A stretch of DNA of 56,799 nucleotides, taken from Candidatus Kaiserbacteria bacterium RIFCSPHIGHO2_02_FULL_49_34 (lineage in GTDB: Bacteria; Patescibacteriota; Minisyncoccia; Phycocordibacterales; UBA918). The stretch spans positions 1 through 56,799 of the forward strand of contig MFLE01000018.1 in NCBI GenBank assembly GCA_001781205.1, given 5' to 3'. The position numbers were made by a program, and so were the translations under genes. Positions 22,448 to 30,202 of the stretch are shown here, piece after piece (position 1 is the stretch's first letter; the number at the start of each line of letters is the position of its first letter). The notes beneath the pieces are model-generated. The model was given only the letters and a program-made list of their open reading frames with translations. It made no database searches and had not been told where the DNA came from.

Positions 22448-23317
22448 TTAGCCTCGGCGCAACATTCCACTTGCGCTCGCGATCTCACCCATAAGTTCCA
22501 TTCGCATCAAGAGCGTATTTGCAGCACCGACGTTTAGTTGGTGCTTTTCTTGGAGAGTACGTATGACACTGTCAGATGATGTTGGTTCACGAAGGAGGTG
22601 GAGTACAGTAGCTTCAGGTGTGCCTTCAGGATAACTTACGGCAACCACGTTCTCTTCAGTTCGTAGAGGCAAGTGGAGCGCATGAATGATATCAACCGCG
22701 CTCGTCACAGGTATTGCGCCAAGTTTTAAGAACTGATGCACGCCAGCGGTGTTTTCAGAGAAAATGTTGCCCGGTACTACAAGTAAATCTTTATTGTATT
22801 CATGCGCAAGGCGAGCAGTAATAAGCGTGCCGGAGCGCTGTTTTGCTTCAATGAGAAGCACTGCGTCTGCAATGCCTGCAATGATACGATTGCGAGCAGG
22901 GAACATCCATGGCATCGATTTCTCTTCAGGTGCAAACTCACTCATAATCATGCCATCTTCACGTAAAATCCTCGCCGCAAGATGACGATTACTGCGCGGA
23001 TACAAAACACTGTCTGCAATACCGCTCCCGGGGATTGCAATCGTATGTAGTCCCGCATCAAGCGCGGCTTCATGCGCTAGTCCATCAATACCAAGCGCCA
23101 GTCCTGACACAATTGAAATAGGATACCCGCGTAATCCTTTGATTAAATGCTGCACACACTGCTTCCCATAATTCGTATAATCCCGACTCCCGACCACCGC
23201 AAGGAACCGTAATCCGGTAGGTGCCGCAGCACCGCGCATAAAAAGTTCTTTCGGCACATCTGGAATCTCCTGCAGTGCAGGGAAGTTCGATGGCGCATAC
23301 TCATGAATAGGATACAT
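22448..23317 (-). CDS. dprA: DNA-processing protein DprA (Smf)
   Basis: 289 residues. It protects incoming single-stranded DNA and loads RecA during natural transformation. The Rossmann-like core is clear: VVGSRDYTNYGKQ near residue 42, IVSGLALGIDGLAHEAAL, AIPGSGIADSVLYPRSN, and SEFAPEEKSMPWMFPARNRIIAG. Residues 225-289 form a small winged-helix domain. The usual N-terminal SAM-like domain is absent or very short, as in many compact genomes. With the pilin-like genes 3.6 kb away and pilM at 45.7 kb, this supports DNA uptake. TACAAT on the minus strand ends 6 nt before the ATG. Confidence 0.93.
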   Translation of the reverse strand: MYPIHEYAPSNFPALQEIPDVPKELFMRGAAAPTGLRFLAVVGSRDYTNYGKQCVQHLIKGLRGYPISIVSGLALGIDGLAHEAALDAGLHTIAIPGSGIADSVLYPRSNRHLAARILREDGMIMSEFAPEEKSMPWMFPARNRIIAGIADAVLLIEAKQRSGTLITARLAHEYNKDLLVVPGNIFSENTAGVHQFLKLGAIPVTSAVDIIHALHLPLRTEENVVAVSYPEGTPEATVLHLLREPTSSDSVIRTLQEKHQLNVGAANTLLMRMELMGEIASASGMLRRG

Positions 23318-23353
23318 CCCCTGATTGTACGCAGAATACTAAAAACTCAAAAT

Positions 23354-23382
23354 GAATTGACAATTTGATATAATTATGGTAC
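23354..23382 (+). promoter_or_regulatory. Promoter of the exopolysaccharide-like operon
   Basis: TTGACA, a 17-nt spacer and TACATT, about 50 nt before the ATG at 23435, which has AAAGGAT as ribosome binding site. This leadered layout differs from the leaderless promoters of the core genes. Confidence 0.55.
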
Positions 23383-23434
23383 ATTATTGCCAATCTGAAC
23401 GTTCCCCTTTGCTCTTTGACAAAAGGATATTCTC

Positions 23435-24469
23435 ATGAACTCACATCGCATCTGCTGCATCGTTCCTGCAAAGGACGAAGCAGTGGTAATCGCTGCAACA
23501 CTGACGAGTCTCCTCGAGGCTGGCATGCATCCGCATGACATCTACCTCGTTGATGATTTTTCGTCTGACGGCACGGGTGACATCGGGCGCGAGCTTGGTG
23601 TGACCGTACTGCGGAACGAGCCGAATCTAGGCAAGGCACATGCAATCGCACGCGCCGTTGACCACTTCGAACTCGATACACGCTATGAATTCATCGCACT
23701 TATGGATGCCGACACACGCGTCAACGATGTCTACTTTGCAGAAATGCTCAGTGGTTTCGCTGACGAGAAGGTTGTTGTTACGTGCGGACGGCCGAAAAGC
23801 CGTCCGTTCAACTGGCTTACCGCGTATCGTGCATACAGCTACGGCTACACGCATATGGTGTACCGCAAAGGGCAGAGCAACATGGGTGTCATTAACGTGG
23901 CGCCTGGTTGCTCGACGGTGTACCGGGCGACAATCTGGCGAGAGCTTGATTGGAGCAAGGATACCATTGTGGAGGATATGGATGTCACCATCCAAATCCA
24001 CAAGAAAAAGCTCGGCGTGATTCGCTATGTACCAAGAGCAATCGTGCACACACAAGACCCGCAAACTATCCCTGACTATACGAAGCAGATGCTTCGTTGG
24101 AATACGGGTACGTGGCAGGTTGTGAAAAAGCATAAGCTATATCGCCTACGGGACAAAATCGATTGGGAGTGTATGTTTCTCTATGGAGAGGGCGTACTAT
24201 TCTCGATGATGTATCTCATCATGCCACTCTTGATGCTGCTGGATTACCGGTTCGCTTTTGCGGCAGTCATTGATGTGGTCTTTGCGCTCATGTTTGCGGC
24301 TGCGGTCGCGACTATGGAAAAGCGCAAGGATATCATTATGTACGCACTTGCGTTCCCATTCATCCGCATCTTCGATGCGTCGTGTTTCGTTCGCGGTTTC
24401 TGGAAAGTTATCATTCGCCGTCAGGCGATGACGAGCTGGTTCACTCCTAAGCGCTATGCGCAGAAATAA
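23435..24469 (+). CDS. Family 2 processive glycosyltransferase (PgaC/BcsA-like)
   Basis: 344 residues. It probably polymerises a beta-linked polysaccharide from a UDP-sugar at the membrane. GT2 motifs: IVPAKDEAVVIAATLTSLLE at the start, DDFSSDGTG, the DAD metal motif (LMDADTRVND near residue 92), the acceptor/catalytic Asp in IVEDMDVTIQIHKKK near residue 180, and QMLRW, the processive-synthase motif, near residue 218. Two or three membrane helices follow at about 245-330. The N-terminal helices of PgaC are missing. It is the first gene of an operon with a deacetylase 18 nt downstream, as in pga clusters, and has C-rich codons and a Shine-Dalgarno site unlike its surroundings. Confidence 0.85.
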   Translation: MNSHRICCIVPAKDEAVVIAATLTSLLEAGMHPHDIYLVDDFSSDGTGDIGRELGVTVLRNEPNLGKAHAIARAVDHFELDTRYEFIALMDADTRVNDVYFAEMLSGFADEKVVVTCGRPKSRPFNWLTAYRAYSYGYTHMVYRKGQSNMGVINVAPGCSTVYRATIWRELDWSKDTIVEDMDVTIQIHKKKLGVIRYVPRAIVHTQDPQTIPDYTKQMLRWNTGTWQVVKKHKLYRLRDKIDWECMFLYGEGVLFSMMYLIMPLLMLLDYRFAFAAVIDVVFALMFAAAVATMEKRKDIIMYALAFPFIRIFDASCFVRGFWKVIIRRQAMTSWFTPKRYAQK

Positions 24470-24486
24470 TGAGGAGCACTGTGATA

Positions 24487-25245
24487 ATGAAAAACCTTCT
24501 GAAACTTATGTTTGCTGTAATTGCCACTATTGCTGTAACTGGATGTATCGAAAAACAAAAGGTGACTGAAAAAGCTGTTTCGCAAGAACCCCGCCAAGCA
24601 GTGATCACCTTCACCTTTGATGATGCACCAAAATCTGTTGCGACGCATGCATTTTCGCTCCTACGCGACAACGACATGCTTGCAACCGTCTACCTTTCCA
24701 CGAAATTTATGGATGAGTCCGGCTACGTGTCGTGGGCTGATGTAAAGGCCTTCGATTCTCGTGGTTGGGAAATTGGTGCACATACCCATACACATGCAAA
24801 CCTTACCGCAATACCAGAAGTGGGTATTATGCAGGAGCTGGAAACGTCTACCAAGATGTTCAAGGATCGCGGTTATGCCCCAACATCGTTTGCGGCACCA
24901 CTGGGTGAACTAAATCCTATCGGGAAGAAAATCATTCAGCAGTTCTACGCGTCACAACGTGACGCGTGGGGTAACGGCGGTATGAACGCACTTCCTGTCC
25001 AGGACGTGTATCATATCAAGTCGTTGCCACTTACTGACAAGATGACCATGGCGGATATCAATGCCACACTGGATCGTCTTGAACAAGAAGGTGGTTGGCT
25101 CGTGCTGCAATTCCATGATGTAGGACCTGTCTCGACTGGTCCGTGGTCGACAACCCTCCTTTCGGAGATTGTCGCTGAAGTAAAACGTCGTAACATTCCT
25201 GTCGCAACGATTTCCGAAGTTCTCAAACACCACTCTGTTCAATAA
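24487..25245 (+). CDS. Polysaccharide deacetylase lipoprotein (NodB/PgaB-like)
   Basis: 252 residues from the ATG after GAGGAG. A lipoprotein signal with lipobox VTGC places Cys at about residue 19. The NodB domain shows TFTFDDAPKS (first Asp pair near residue 42), the metal-binding HTHTH in WEIGAHTHTHANLT near residue 100, and a later LQFHDVG motif. Family members remove acetyl groups from N-acetylglucosamine polymers on the cell surface. It lies directly downstream of the synthase; the pairing recalls PgaC-PgaB and suggests a partly deacetylated exopolysaccharide. Confidence 0.88.
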   Translation: MKNLLKLMFAVIATIAVTGCIEKQKVTEKAVSQEPRQAVITFTFDDAPKSVATHAFSLLRDNDMLATVYLSTKFMDESGYVSWADVKAFDSRGWEIGAHTHTHANLTAIPEVGIMQELETSTKMFKDRGYAPTSFAAPLGELNPIGKKIIQQFYASQRDAWGNGGMNALPVQDVYHIKSLPLTDKMTMADINATLDRLEQEGGWLVLQFHDVGPVSTGPWSTTLLSEIVAEVKRRNIPVATISEVLKHHSVQ

Positions 25246-25263
25246 CTCGTAAGGAGCTTTCCT

Positions 25264-26022
25264 ATGAAAACTATTTCGTTCGCTACACTTGCTGCTGTCT
25301 CCCTCATTGCTACCGCCGTTCATGCTGGCGAACCTGTCAACAAGTACCCCGGTTCGTCCTGGGGAAGTGTTGGTAATACGTCGCCGAGTGAGAAGGACAA
25401 CTTCATCGCAACGATCCATGCTGAACAAGGTATGGTCGTGGCGAATGGTGATGACTGGAACTTGGCTCCGTTCGTTACAGGCACGGTCACAGTCGACAGC
25501 AAAGGCTACGACTGGAACAACAAGGCTGTCCTTCGTGGCGGCGTCAAACTCGAGCACACGGTACCGCATGGTATTGTTGCGCTGCGGACTGGCGTTGCGT
25601 ACGAAGACCGTTTCCGTTCGGGCGAAAGCGACTCGTCACTGTTCGTCTCGGCGGAGCACTGGCTCGGCTGGGGCTACGGCACACACTTCCCGGGTTCGAC
25701 CTGGGGTCAGCTCGGCTATGGCATGTCGCCTGCGGAGAAAGATAATATTTCTCTCATGGTGCATGCCGAACAGGGGTTGTTCGCAACAAAGTTCGACTCA
25801 GGTCGTCTGGTGCCGTTCGTCGATGCGACCATTTCGCGCGATACGAAAGGCTACAACTGGAACAACAAAAACCAGTTCGGTGCCGGTGTGAAGTATTCAA
25901 TCCCCATGACTGATAACGGCGTCTTCGATGTCGGCATCAAGTACACGCGCGAAACCATGACTAAGTCCGGTGCTTCGGCATCGAATGTTGGCGTGTTCGC
26001 AACCTATTGGTTCGGTTGGTAA
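25264..26022 (+). CDS. Exported protein of two tandem beta-rich repeats (NfrA/PgaA-barrel-like)
   Basis: 252 residues with a Sec signal ending near AVHA, start preceded by AAGGAG. The mature chain is two repeats of about 110 residues, each opening with PGS(S/T)WG, then EKDN, HAEQG, an amphipathic strand ending (D/N)WNNK, a GVK strand, and a closing W.GW. The same pattern occurs in the C-terminal outer-membrane part of proteins such as phage N4 receptor NfrA. That similarity is from memory and moderate. CPR cells are thought to lack a typical outer membrane, so a secretion barrel would be surprising; the operon may have come from a diderm donor. Confidence 0.65.
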   Translation: MKTISFATLAAVSLIATAVHAGEPVNKYPGSSWGSVGNTSPSEKDNFIATIHAEQGMVVANGDDWNLAPFVTGTVTVDSKGYDWNNKAVLRGGVKLEHTVPHGIVALRTGVAYEDRFRSGESDSSLFVSAEHWLGWGYGTHFPGSTWGQLGYGMSPAEKDNISLMVHAEQGLFATKFDSGRLVPFVDATISRDTKGYNWNNKNQFGAGVKYSIPMTDNGVFDVGIKYTRETMTKSGASASNVGVFATYWFGW

Positions 26023-26062
26023 GTTTCTTCTTTCATCTTCTCTTTTCAAAAGGAGTTTTCCT

Positions 26063-26824
26063 ATGAGTAATGGTATGCCGCTGGGCGGTTGCTCGGCAAT
26101 TCTGCATCTGGTCGCCTCGTATCCGAAAGTTGCGGCTTGCGCTGCAATTCTCGGTGTTGGCGGTACGCAACTCTCCTCACTACAACTCGAAGAGTGCGAT
26201 GAAAAAATCGCACAATGTCGCAGTGGTGCTCCATCGGTGCCGGTCATGCCATTGCCGATGAATCCCATCGTGACGGCAATCGAGACGGCAAAGCCTATCG
26301 TTGTTGAAGAAGTTCTGCCCGAAGCCCTGGTCATCGACCTCTGCAAGGGTGCGCCAGTACTTACTGACGCAGACATCTTCACGGTGAGCGGCAAACCGTT
26401 CCTCTGGAAGCATGGTGGCGCAGACCCCGTTCGCGGGCATGCTGCCGAACCGTTCCTTCAGAAACTCGAGTACACGTCCGCTGAGCGTGAATACTTCATG
26501 CACAAGGTGGCGACAGGGCAATATGCTCGTGTGCATCTCCAAAATGGTGACAGCGTCGGTCGTTCGACCTCTGGCTCCGGCAAGGTGATGAACAATACGA
26601 TTGTTCAGTTCAGTCCGGTGGTCAACACTGGTGCGAACTACAAGAACGACGCCCGCATGAACGTCTACACCTACTCGCAGAACGTTGTCTATAATGGCAA
26701 CTGTGTGGAGCGTACAGTAACCCTGTACGAACCGCTCGTCTGCCAGAACTGGTCGCGACCAAGCGATACAGTTCGCTTGCTGCATCCTGTAGCCGATCGT
26801 CGGGAAGACGAGATCTTTGAATAA
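26063..26824 (+). CDS. Hypothetical protein of the exopolysaccharide-like operon
   Basis: 253 residues from the ATG at 26063, 9 nt after AAGGAG. The track ORF starts inside the upstream gene. The N-terminus has a short hydrophobic segment with small residues (VAACAAILGVGGTQLSSLQ), possibly a signal or anchor. The rest is soluble and has no recognised domain. A Gly/Ser-rich linker and beta-strands appear in the C-terminal half (SVGRSTSGSGKVMNNTIVQF). Codon style matches the other three operon genes, and a strong terminator closes the unit. Confidence 0.6.
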   Translation: MSNGMPLGGCSAILHLVASYPKVAACAAILGVGGTQLSSLQLEECDEKIAQCRSGAPSVPVMPLPMNPIVTAIETAKPIVVEEVLPEALVIDLCKGAPVLTDADIFTVSGKPFLWKHGGADPVRGHAAEPFLQKLEYTSAEREYFMHKVATGQYARVHLQNGDSVGRSTSGSGKVMNNTIVQFSPVVNTGANYKNDARMNVYTYSQNVVYNGNCVERTVTLYEPLVCQNWSRPSDTVRLLHPVADRREDEIFE

Positions 26825-26847
26825 ATATCCTTTTGCTTTTTTCTAGC

Positions 26848-26877
26848 AGCGCCCCACCTTGGGGCGCTTTTTTTTTG
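26848..26877 (+). terminator. Terminator of the exopolysaccharide-like operon
   Basis: AGCGCCCC/GGGGCGCT with a 5-nt loop followed by nine T residues, a textbook intrinsic terminator. Confidence 0.93.
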
Positions 26878-26912
26878 CACGGATACTTCTGAAATGTTTT
26901 GCTGAGTTGTAG

Positions 26913-26918
26913 TATACT
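26913..26918 (+). promoter_or_regulatory. -10 box of the pilin-like pair
   Basis: TATACT ends 6 nt before the ATG at 26925. Confidence 0.6.
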
Positions 26919-26924
26919 GCGTCT

Positions 26925-27425
26925 ATGCAGCGGGGTATGTCACTTATTGAATTATTGGTCTATATCGCTATTTTATCGATTGTCGTTGTGGTACTTTCGG
27001 CGACGTATGTTTCGTTTGTGGGTATTCGTGCGAAGACAGAAGCAGTGGCTGCTACAGATACCGCGCTCCGCTATGTGAGCGAGACATTAACGCGTGATGT
27101 TGAACGGGCATCAAGCATTAGTGCGCCTGCGCTAGGTGATACAGGAATACAGCTCACACTCGTGCAGGGCAGTAGTACCATTATATATGCACTAACAAAC
27201 GGCAGTATGAGTCGTTCAGTTGATGGGGTTCTAGAAATATTGACAAGTGACCGAGTTACCATCACCAGTTTCGACGTACGCCGGACGGCAAACAGTCAAT
27301 CACTCACGGTACGGTCACATGAAGGCGTGCAGTGGCTCCTTGAAGCCGAGCATAGCTATGGTGGAGGCGAGTACCGCTACGATGCCGCACGAAAAGGTGC
27401 TGCATCATTACGAATATATGAATAG
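26925..27425 (+). CDS. Type IV pilin-like protein (prepilin N-terminus)
   Basis: 166 residues. The very short leader MQRG is followed by MSLIELLVYIAILSIVVVVL, a class III signal: cleavage after Gly by a prepilin peptidase, a Glu at mature position 5, and a 20-residue hydrophobic helix. The rest is a soluble head of about 130 residues resembling minor pilins of the PulJ/PilW type. It probably forms part of a type IV pilus tip or competence pseudopilus. It overlaps the next gene by 8 nt. Confidence 0.82.
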   Translation: MQRGMSLIELLVYIAILSIVVVVLSATYVSFVGIRAKTEAVAATDTALRYVSETLTRDVERASSISAPALGDTGIQLTLVQGSSTIIYALTNGSMSRSVDGVLEILTSDRVTITSFDVRRTANSQSLTVRSHEGVQWLLEAEHSYGGGEYRYDAARKGAASLRIYE

Positions 27426-27903
27426 CAAAACAACACGAAACACAATTTTGTCAATAAAGAGCGCACGTGGCGTTGCGCTTTTGCCGCTCGTGTTTGTGTT
27501 TGCTGGACTCGTGGTGACTGTTGCTCTCGCTTTTTCTGCGATTTCTATTGCGCAGGGTATTGCAGTTGAGAGTGAATTTGGTGCATCGCGTGCACTTCAT
27601 TACGCCGAAGCAGGGCTCAGTGATGCACTTATGCGTCTTGCGCGTGACCGTGACTATCGTTGCGATACGGCTGACTGCTATACGCTTCCGTTTGCTGAAA
27701 ATGGCTGCGTACAAAACATTGCATGTGCTTACGTTACCATTGAGGACGGCGCTACTGAGAATACACTCCGTATTGTCGCTCGTGGTATTGCGAACACAAA
27801 TGTTCGTATTCTTGAACGAATAGCAACGTTCGATGCGGAAAACACCGGCGCTCATACACTCACAACCTGGTGTGAGCAAGCGGGGAGTGTATGTCCCGAG
27901 TAG
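27418..27903 (+). CDS. PilX-like minor pilus assembly protein
   Basis: 161 residues from the ATG overlapping the upstream stop (ATGAATAG). The N-terminus is basic (NSKTTRNTILSIKSARG), followed by one hydrophobic helix (LLPLVFVFAGLVVTVALAF) and the phrase SRALHYAEAGLSDALMRLARD, typical of PilX/GspK-like minor components. The head has four Cys (RCDTADCYTLPFAENGCVQNIAC). Overlap with the pilin gene implies coupled translation. A role in pilus initiation or DNA uptake is inferred from family and context. Confidence 0.72.
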   Translation: MNSKTTRNTILSIKSARGVALLPLVFVFAGLVVTVALAFSAISIAQGIAVESEFGASRALHYAEAGLSDALMRLARDRDYRCDTADCYTLPFAENGCVQNIACAYVTIEDGATENTLRIVARGIANTNVRILERIATFDAENTGAHTLTTWCEQAGSVCPE

Positions 27904-27916
27904 CATATATCTACCC

Positions 27917-28163
27917 ATGAAGAAAGATATACATAATTGCCAGAAAGAGTTCTCTACGCCATTCAGTGGGACTTTTTGCATTTGCGACTGCACCAATGAT
28001 ATTTTTTTTTTGGCCCTACTACGGTGACAAACATATTACTGAAATGTTATGGCTATGAATTTTCGTAGGGCGGGTGCTCGATGTTACATTGAGCACTGTT
28101 TTCATCGGGCTTGGCATGGGATTTTTTCGTTATGTGCTTATGTGTATTTCTGTGGCATTATAG
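27917..28163 (+). pseudogene. Decayed small membrane protein gene
   Basis: An ATG after a TATATC box opens a frame that is lost within a few codons. The adjacent frame then reads RKSSLRHSVGLFAFATAPM and continues with FFFWPYYGDKH to an in-frame TGA at 28056. After that stop the same frame resumes as hydrophobic IFVGRVLDVTLSTVFIGLGM and ends with TAG at 28161. One frameshift near the start and one stop explain it as a broken protein of about 80 residues with two membrane segments. A T10 run at 28002-28011 sits inside. Confidence 0.5.
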
Positions 28164-28167
28164 GTGC

Positions 28168-28887
28168 ATGGAATGGATATTTTTAAGTATTGCATTTTTC
28201 GCAGAGGTGGCAGGAACAATCGCGGGGTTTGGATCATCAACCATTGCACTGCCACTTGCATTGTTTTTATTTGATTTCCAGACAGCCCTTGTGCTTGTGG
28301 CATTTCTGCATATTTTTGGAAATATTGGCAGGATTGGATTCTTCCGGCATGGGCTCGATAAAGGGCTCCTTTTGCGTTTTGGTGTGCCGAGTATCGCGCT
28401 CACCTTGGTTGGCGCACTTTTAGTACAAAGTGTACCGCAGGATATCCTTAAGATGATATTGGGTGTGTTTCTGATATTGTATGTATTCTGGGCATGGACA
28501 GGGAAGCGTACGGTAACACCATCTCTCACAACCTCAGTGATTGGTGGCGGAGTCTCAGGATTCTTTGCGGGGCTTATTGGTACAGGCGGAGCACTCCGTG
28601 CGGCATTTCTCACCTCTTTTCACCTATCAAAAGAACGATATATTGCAACGGCTGCCACCATTGCGCTCATGGTTGATATTACACGATTGCCCGTATATCT
28701 TGCTGGTGGTTTCTTGTCACCAGAGCACTCTCGTATGATTCCTGTACTCCTTGTTGTTGCACTTGTGGGAACATACGTGGGAAAGATAATTGTACGTAAT
28801 GTGCCGCAGATGCTATTCCGACACGTGGTATTGGTTGCGATTGGTAGTATTGGGGTTAAATTTATTATCGACTTCATTGGTACCTAA
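28168..28887 (+). CDS. TauE/SafE family membrane permease
   Basis: 239 residues from ATG 28168 (MEWIFLSIAFFAEV); the upstream extension in the track is part of the decayed gene. About eight membrane helices form two halves, each starting with a Gly-rich motif: AGTIAGFGSSTIALPLAL and later VSGFFAGLIGTGGALRAAF. This is the duplicated pattern of the TauE/SafE (DUF81) family, which exports sulfite or organosulfur compounds or has unknown anion substrates. The substrate cannot be read from the sequence. It lies upstream of infC, with an intergenic promoter between. Confidence 0.82.
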   Translation: MEWIFLSIAFFAEVAGTIAGFGSSTIALPLALFLFDFQTALVLVAFLHIFGNIGRIGFFRHGLDKGLLLRFGVPSIALTLVGALLVQSVPQDILKMILGVFLILYVFWAWTGKRTVTPSLTTSVIGGGVSGFFAGLIGTGGALRAAFLTSFHLSKERYIATAATIALMVDITRLPVYLAGGFLSPEHSRMIPVLLVVALVGTYVGKIIVRNVPQMLFRHVVLVAIGSIGVKFIIDFIGT

Positions 28888-28949
28888 CTGAACGTTTGCC
28901 TTCCATAACACACGCAGTAAGCACATTTCCTTTGACTTTGAGGGTATTT

Positions 28950-29032
28950 GTGGTATATTCGCTCACGTATTCCGTGCGAGAGGAGGGGTTTTCCTTTCCG
29001 ATCCACTGGGGTGCGATTAATTTTTTATTACC
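28950..29032 (+). promoter_or_regulatory. infC leader with TATATT -10 box and distant GAGAGGAGG
   Basis: TGGTATATT is an extended -10-like box. The leader contains GAGAGGAGG about 45 nt before the start, too far for normal initiation unless the RNA folds. infC operons are commonly autoregulated through such leaders; no canonical L20 mimic could be confirmed by eye. Confidence 0.4.
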
Positions 29033-29548
29033 TTGAAGCAAAATATTCGTATCAATACTGACATCCGCGCGCGTGAACTTCGCGTCATTGCTGCGGATGG
29101 CTCAAATATTGGCATTCTTTCCCGCGCTGACGCACTGGCGCAGGCGAAAGAAGCCGGACTTGACCTGCTCCTCGTTACTGAGGACGCACAGCCGCCGATT
29201 GCAAAAATCGCGGATTACGGGAAGTTTATGTATGAGCTTAAGAAGAAAGCCAAGGAAGTAAAAGCAAAATCACACGTCACGGAAACGAAGGGAATACAAG
29301 TCAAGGTAACCACCGGTGACGGCGATCTCGCAACAAAAGCGAAGCGCGCTGCCGAGTGGCTCCAAGAACGGCACCGTGTTAAAGTCGACCTCTTCCTCTC
29401 TGGTCGCTATAAATACATGGACCAAACGTTCCTCAAGGAACGTCTCGAGCGATTTTTGAAACTCATTCCTGGCGAACATCGCCTCGCTGAGCCGATCAAA
29501 AAATCACCTAAGGGATTTTCAACAGTCATTGAACCCGTAAAAAAATAG
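29033..29548 (+). CDS. infC: Translation initiation factor IF-3
   Basis: 171 residues. It binds the 30S subunit, blocks early 50S joining and checks the start codon. Signatures: NIRINTDIRARELRVIAADGSNIG at the N-terminus, DLLLVTEDAQPPIAKIADYGKF, a Lys-rich linker (MYELKKKAKEVKAKS), and the C-terminal domain with VDLFLSGRY. No ATG exists in frame: TTG 29033 or ATT 29027 must be used, with a TAA in frame at 29018. A rare start codon is the classical device by which IF-3 limits its own synthesis, so this is probably functional. rpmI and rplT follow. Confidence 0.95.
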   Translation: MKQNIRINTDIRARELRVIAADGSNIGILSRADALAQAKEAGLDLLLVTEDAQPPIAKIADYGKFMYELKKKAKEVKAKSHVTETKGIQVKVTTGDGDLATKAKRAAEWLQERHRVKVDLFLSGRYKYMDQTFLKERLERFLKLIPGEHRLAEPIKKSPKGFSTVIEPVKK

Positions 29549-29553
29549 TCATC

Positions 29554-29778
29554 ATGAAAACTAACAAATCATACACCAAGCGTATTAAGGTGACCAAGAA
29601 CGGCAAACTCGTCGCTCGTAACCCTGGTCGCAATCACTTCAATGCGAAGCAGTCAGGCCGCAAGCGCCAGCAGCTCCGCCGTGGTAACCACCTTCAGCTT
29701 TCACAGCGTATTATTCGCCGATTCCTTCCAGGACTCAAGGTTCAAAAGACCGTTACCAAGGTTGTTGTTGCAGAATAA
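29554..29778 (+). CDS. rpmI: 50S ribosomal protein bL35
   Basis: 74 residues, very basic. The family pattern is recognisable: an N-terminal MKTNKSYTKRIKVTKNGKL, then NPGRNHFNAKQSGRKRQQLR, and the closing RIIRRFLPGL. It lies 5 nt after infC with no ribosome binding site visible, suggesting coupled translation. This is the classic infC-rpmI-rplT operon. Confidence 0.95.
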   Translation: MKTNKSYTKRIKVTKNGKLVARNPGRNHFNAKQSGRKRQQLRRGNHLQLSQRIIRRFLPGLKVQKTVTKVVVAE

Positions 29779-29819
29779 TCTGTCGACAAACCTCTCGTAA
29801 TTTAATTTAAAACTCAACT

Positions 29820-30164
29820 ATGTCACGTGTTAAAGGAGGAATGATGGCGATGAAGCGTCGTCGCAATATCCTCGCACAGGTAAAGGGTTACCGTTTTGGT
29901 CGCTCAACAAAGAAGCGTCAGGCTATCGAAGCGCTCCACCATGCATACAACTACTCATTCGCGCACCGTAAGGACAAGAAGAATGACTTCCGCCGCCTCT
30001 GGGTTGTTCGTATTAATGCAGCACTTCGTACTCTCGGTATGACCTGGAGTACCTACACGCATGCTGCGTCAAAGAAAAGTGTTGCAATCAATCGCAAGAT
30101 GCTTGCAGACCTTGCACTTAATAATCCGTCTGTATTTGAAAAAATCGTCGCGACAGTTAAGTAG
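29820..30164 (+). CDS. rplT: 50S ribosomal protein bL20
   Basis: 114 residues. It binds 23S rRNA early in 50S assembly and in many bacteria represses its own operon. The family signature is clear: MSRVKGG followed by RRRNILAQVKGYRFGRS, HAYNYSFAHRKDKKNDFRRL and WVVRINAALRTLGMTWSTY. It closes the infC operon; a terminator follows within 4 nt of the stop. Confidence 0.95.
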   Translation: MSRVKGGMMAMKRRRNILAQVKGYRFGRSTKKRQAIEALHHAYNYSFAHRKDKKNDFRRLWVVRINAALRTLGMTWSTYTHAASKKSVAINRKMLADLALNNPSVFEKIVATVK

Positions 30165-30167
30165 TCG

Positions 30168-30198
30168 AAAAAATACACTCTCACGAGTGTATTTTTTT
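30168..30198. terminator. Terminator between rplT and gapA (convergent)
   Basis: AAAAAATACACTC/GAGTGTATTTTTT with a 4-nt loop, usable in both directions. Confidence 0.9.
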
Positions 30199-30202
30199 GT
30201 AC

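Noticed and set aside
28056-28058. TGA recoding as Gly to rescue the 27917 reading frame
   Set aside because: mreB and yebC end with TGA at conserved C-termini, and a frameshift is also needed, so decay is simpler.
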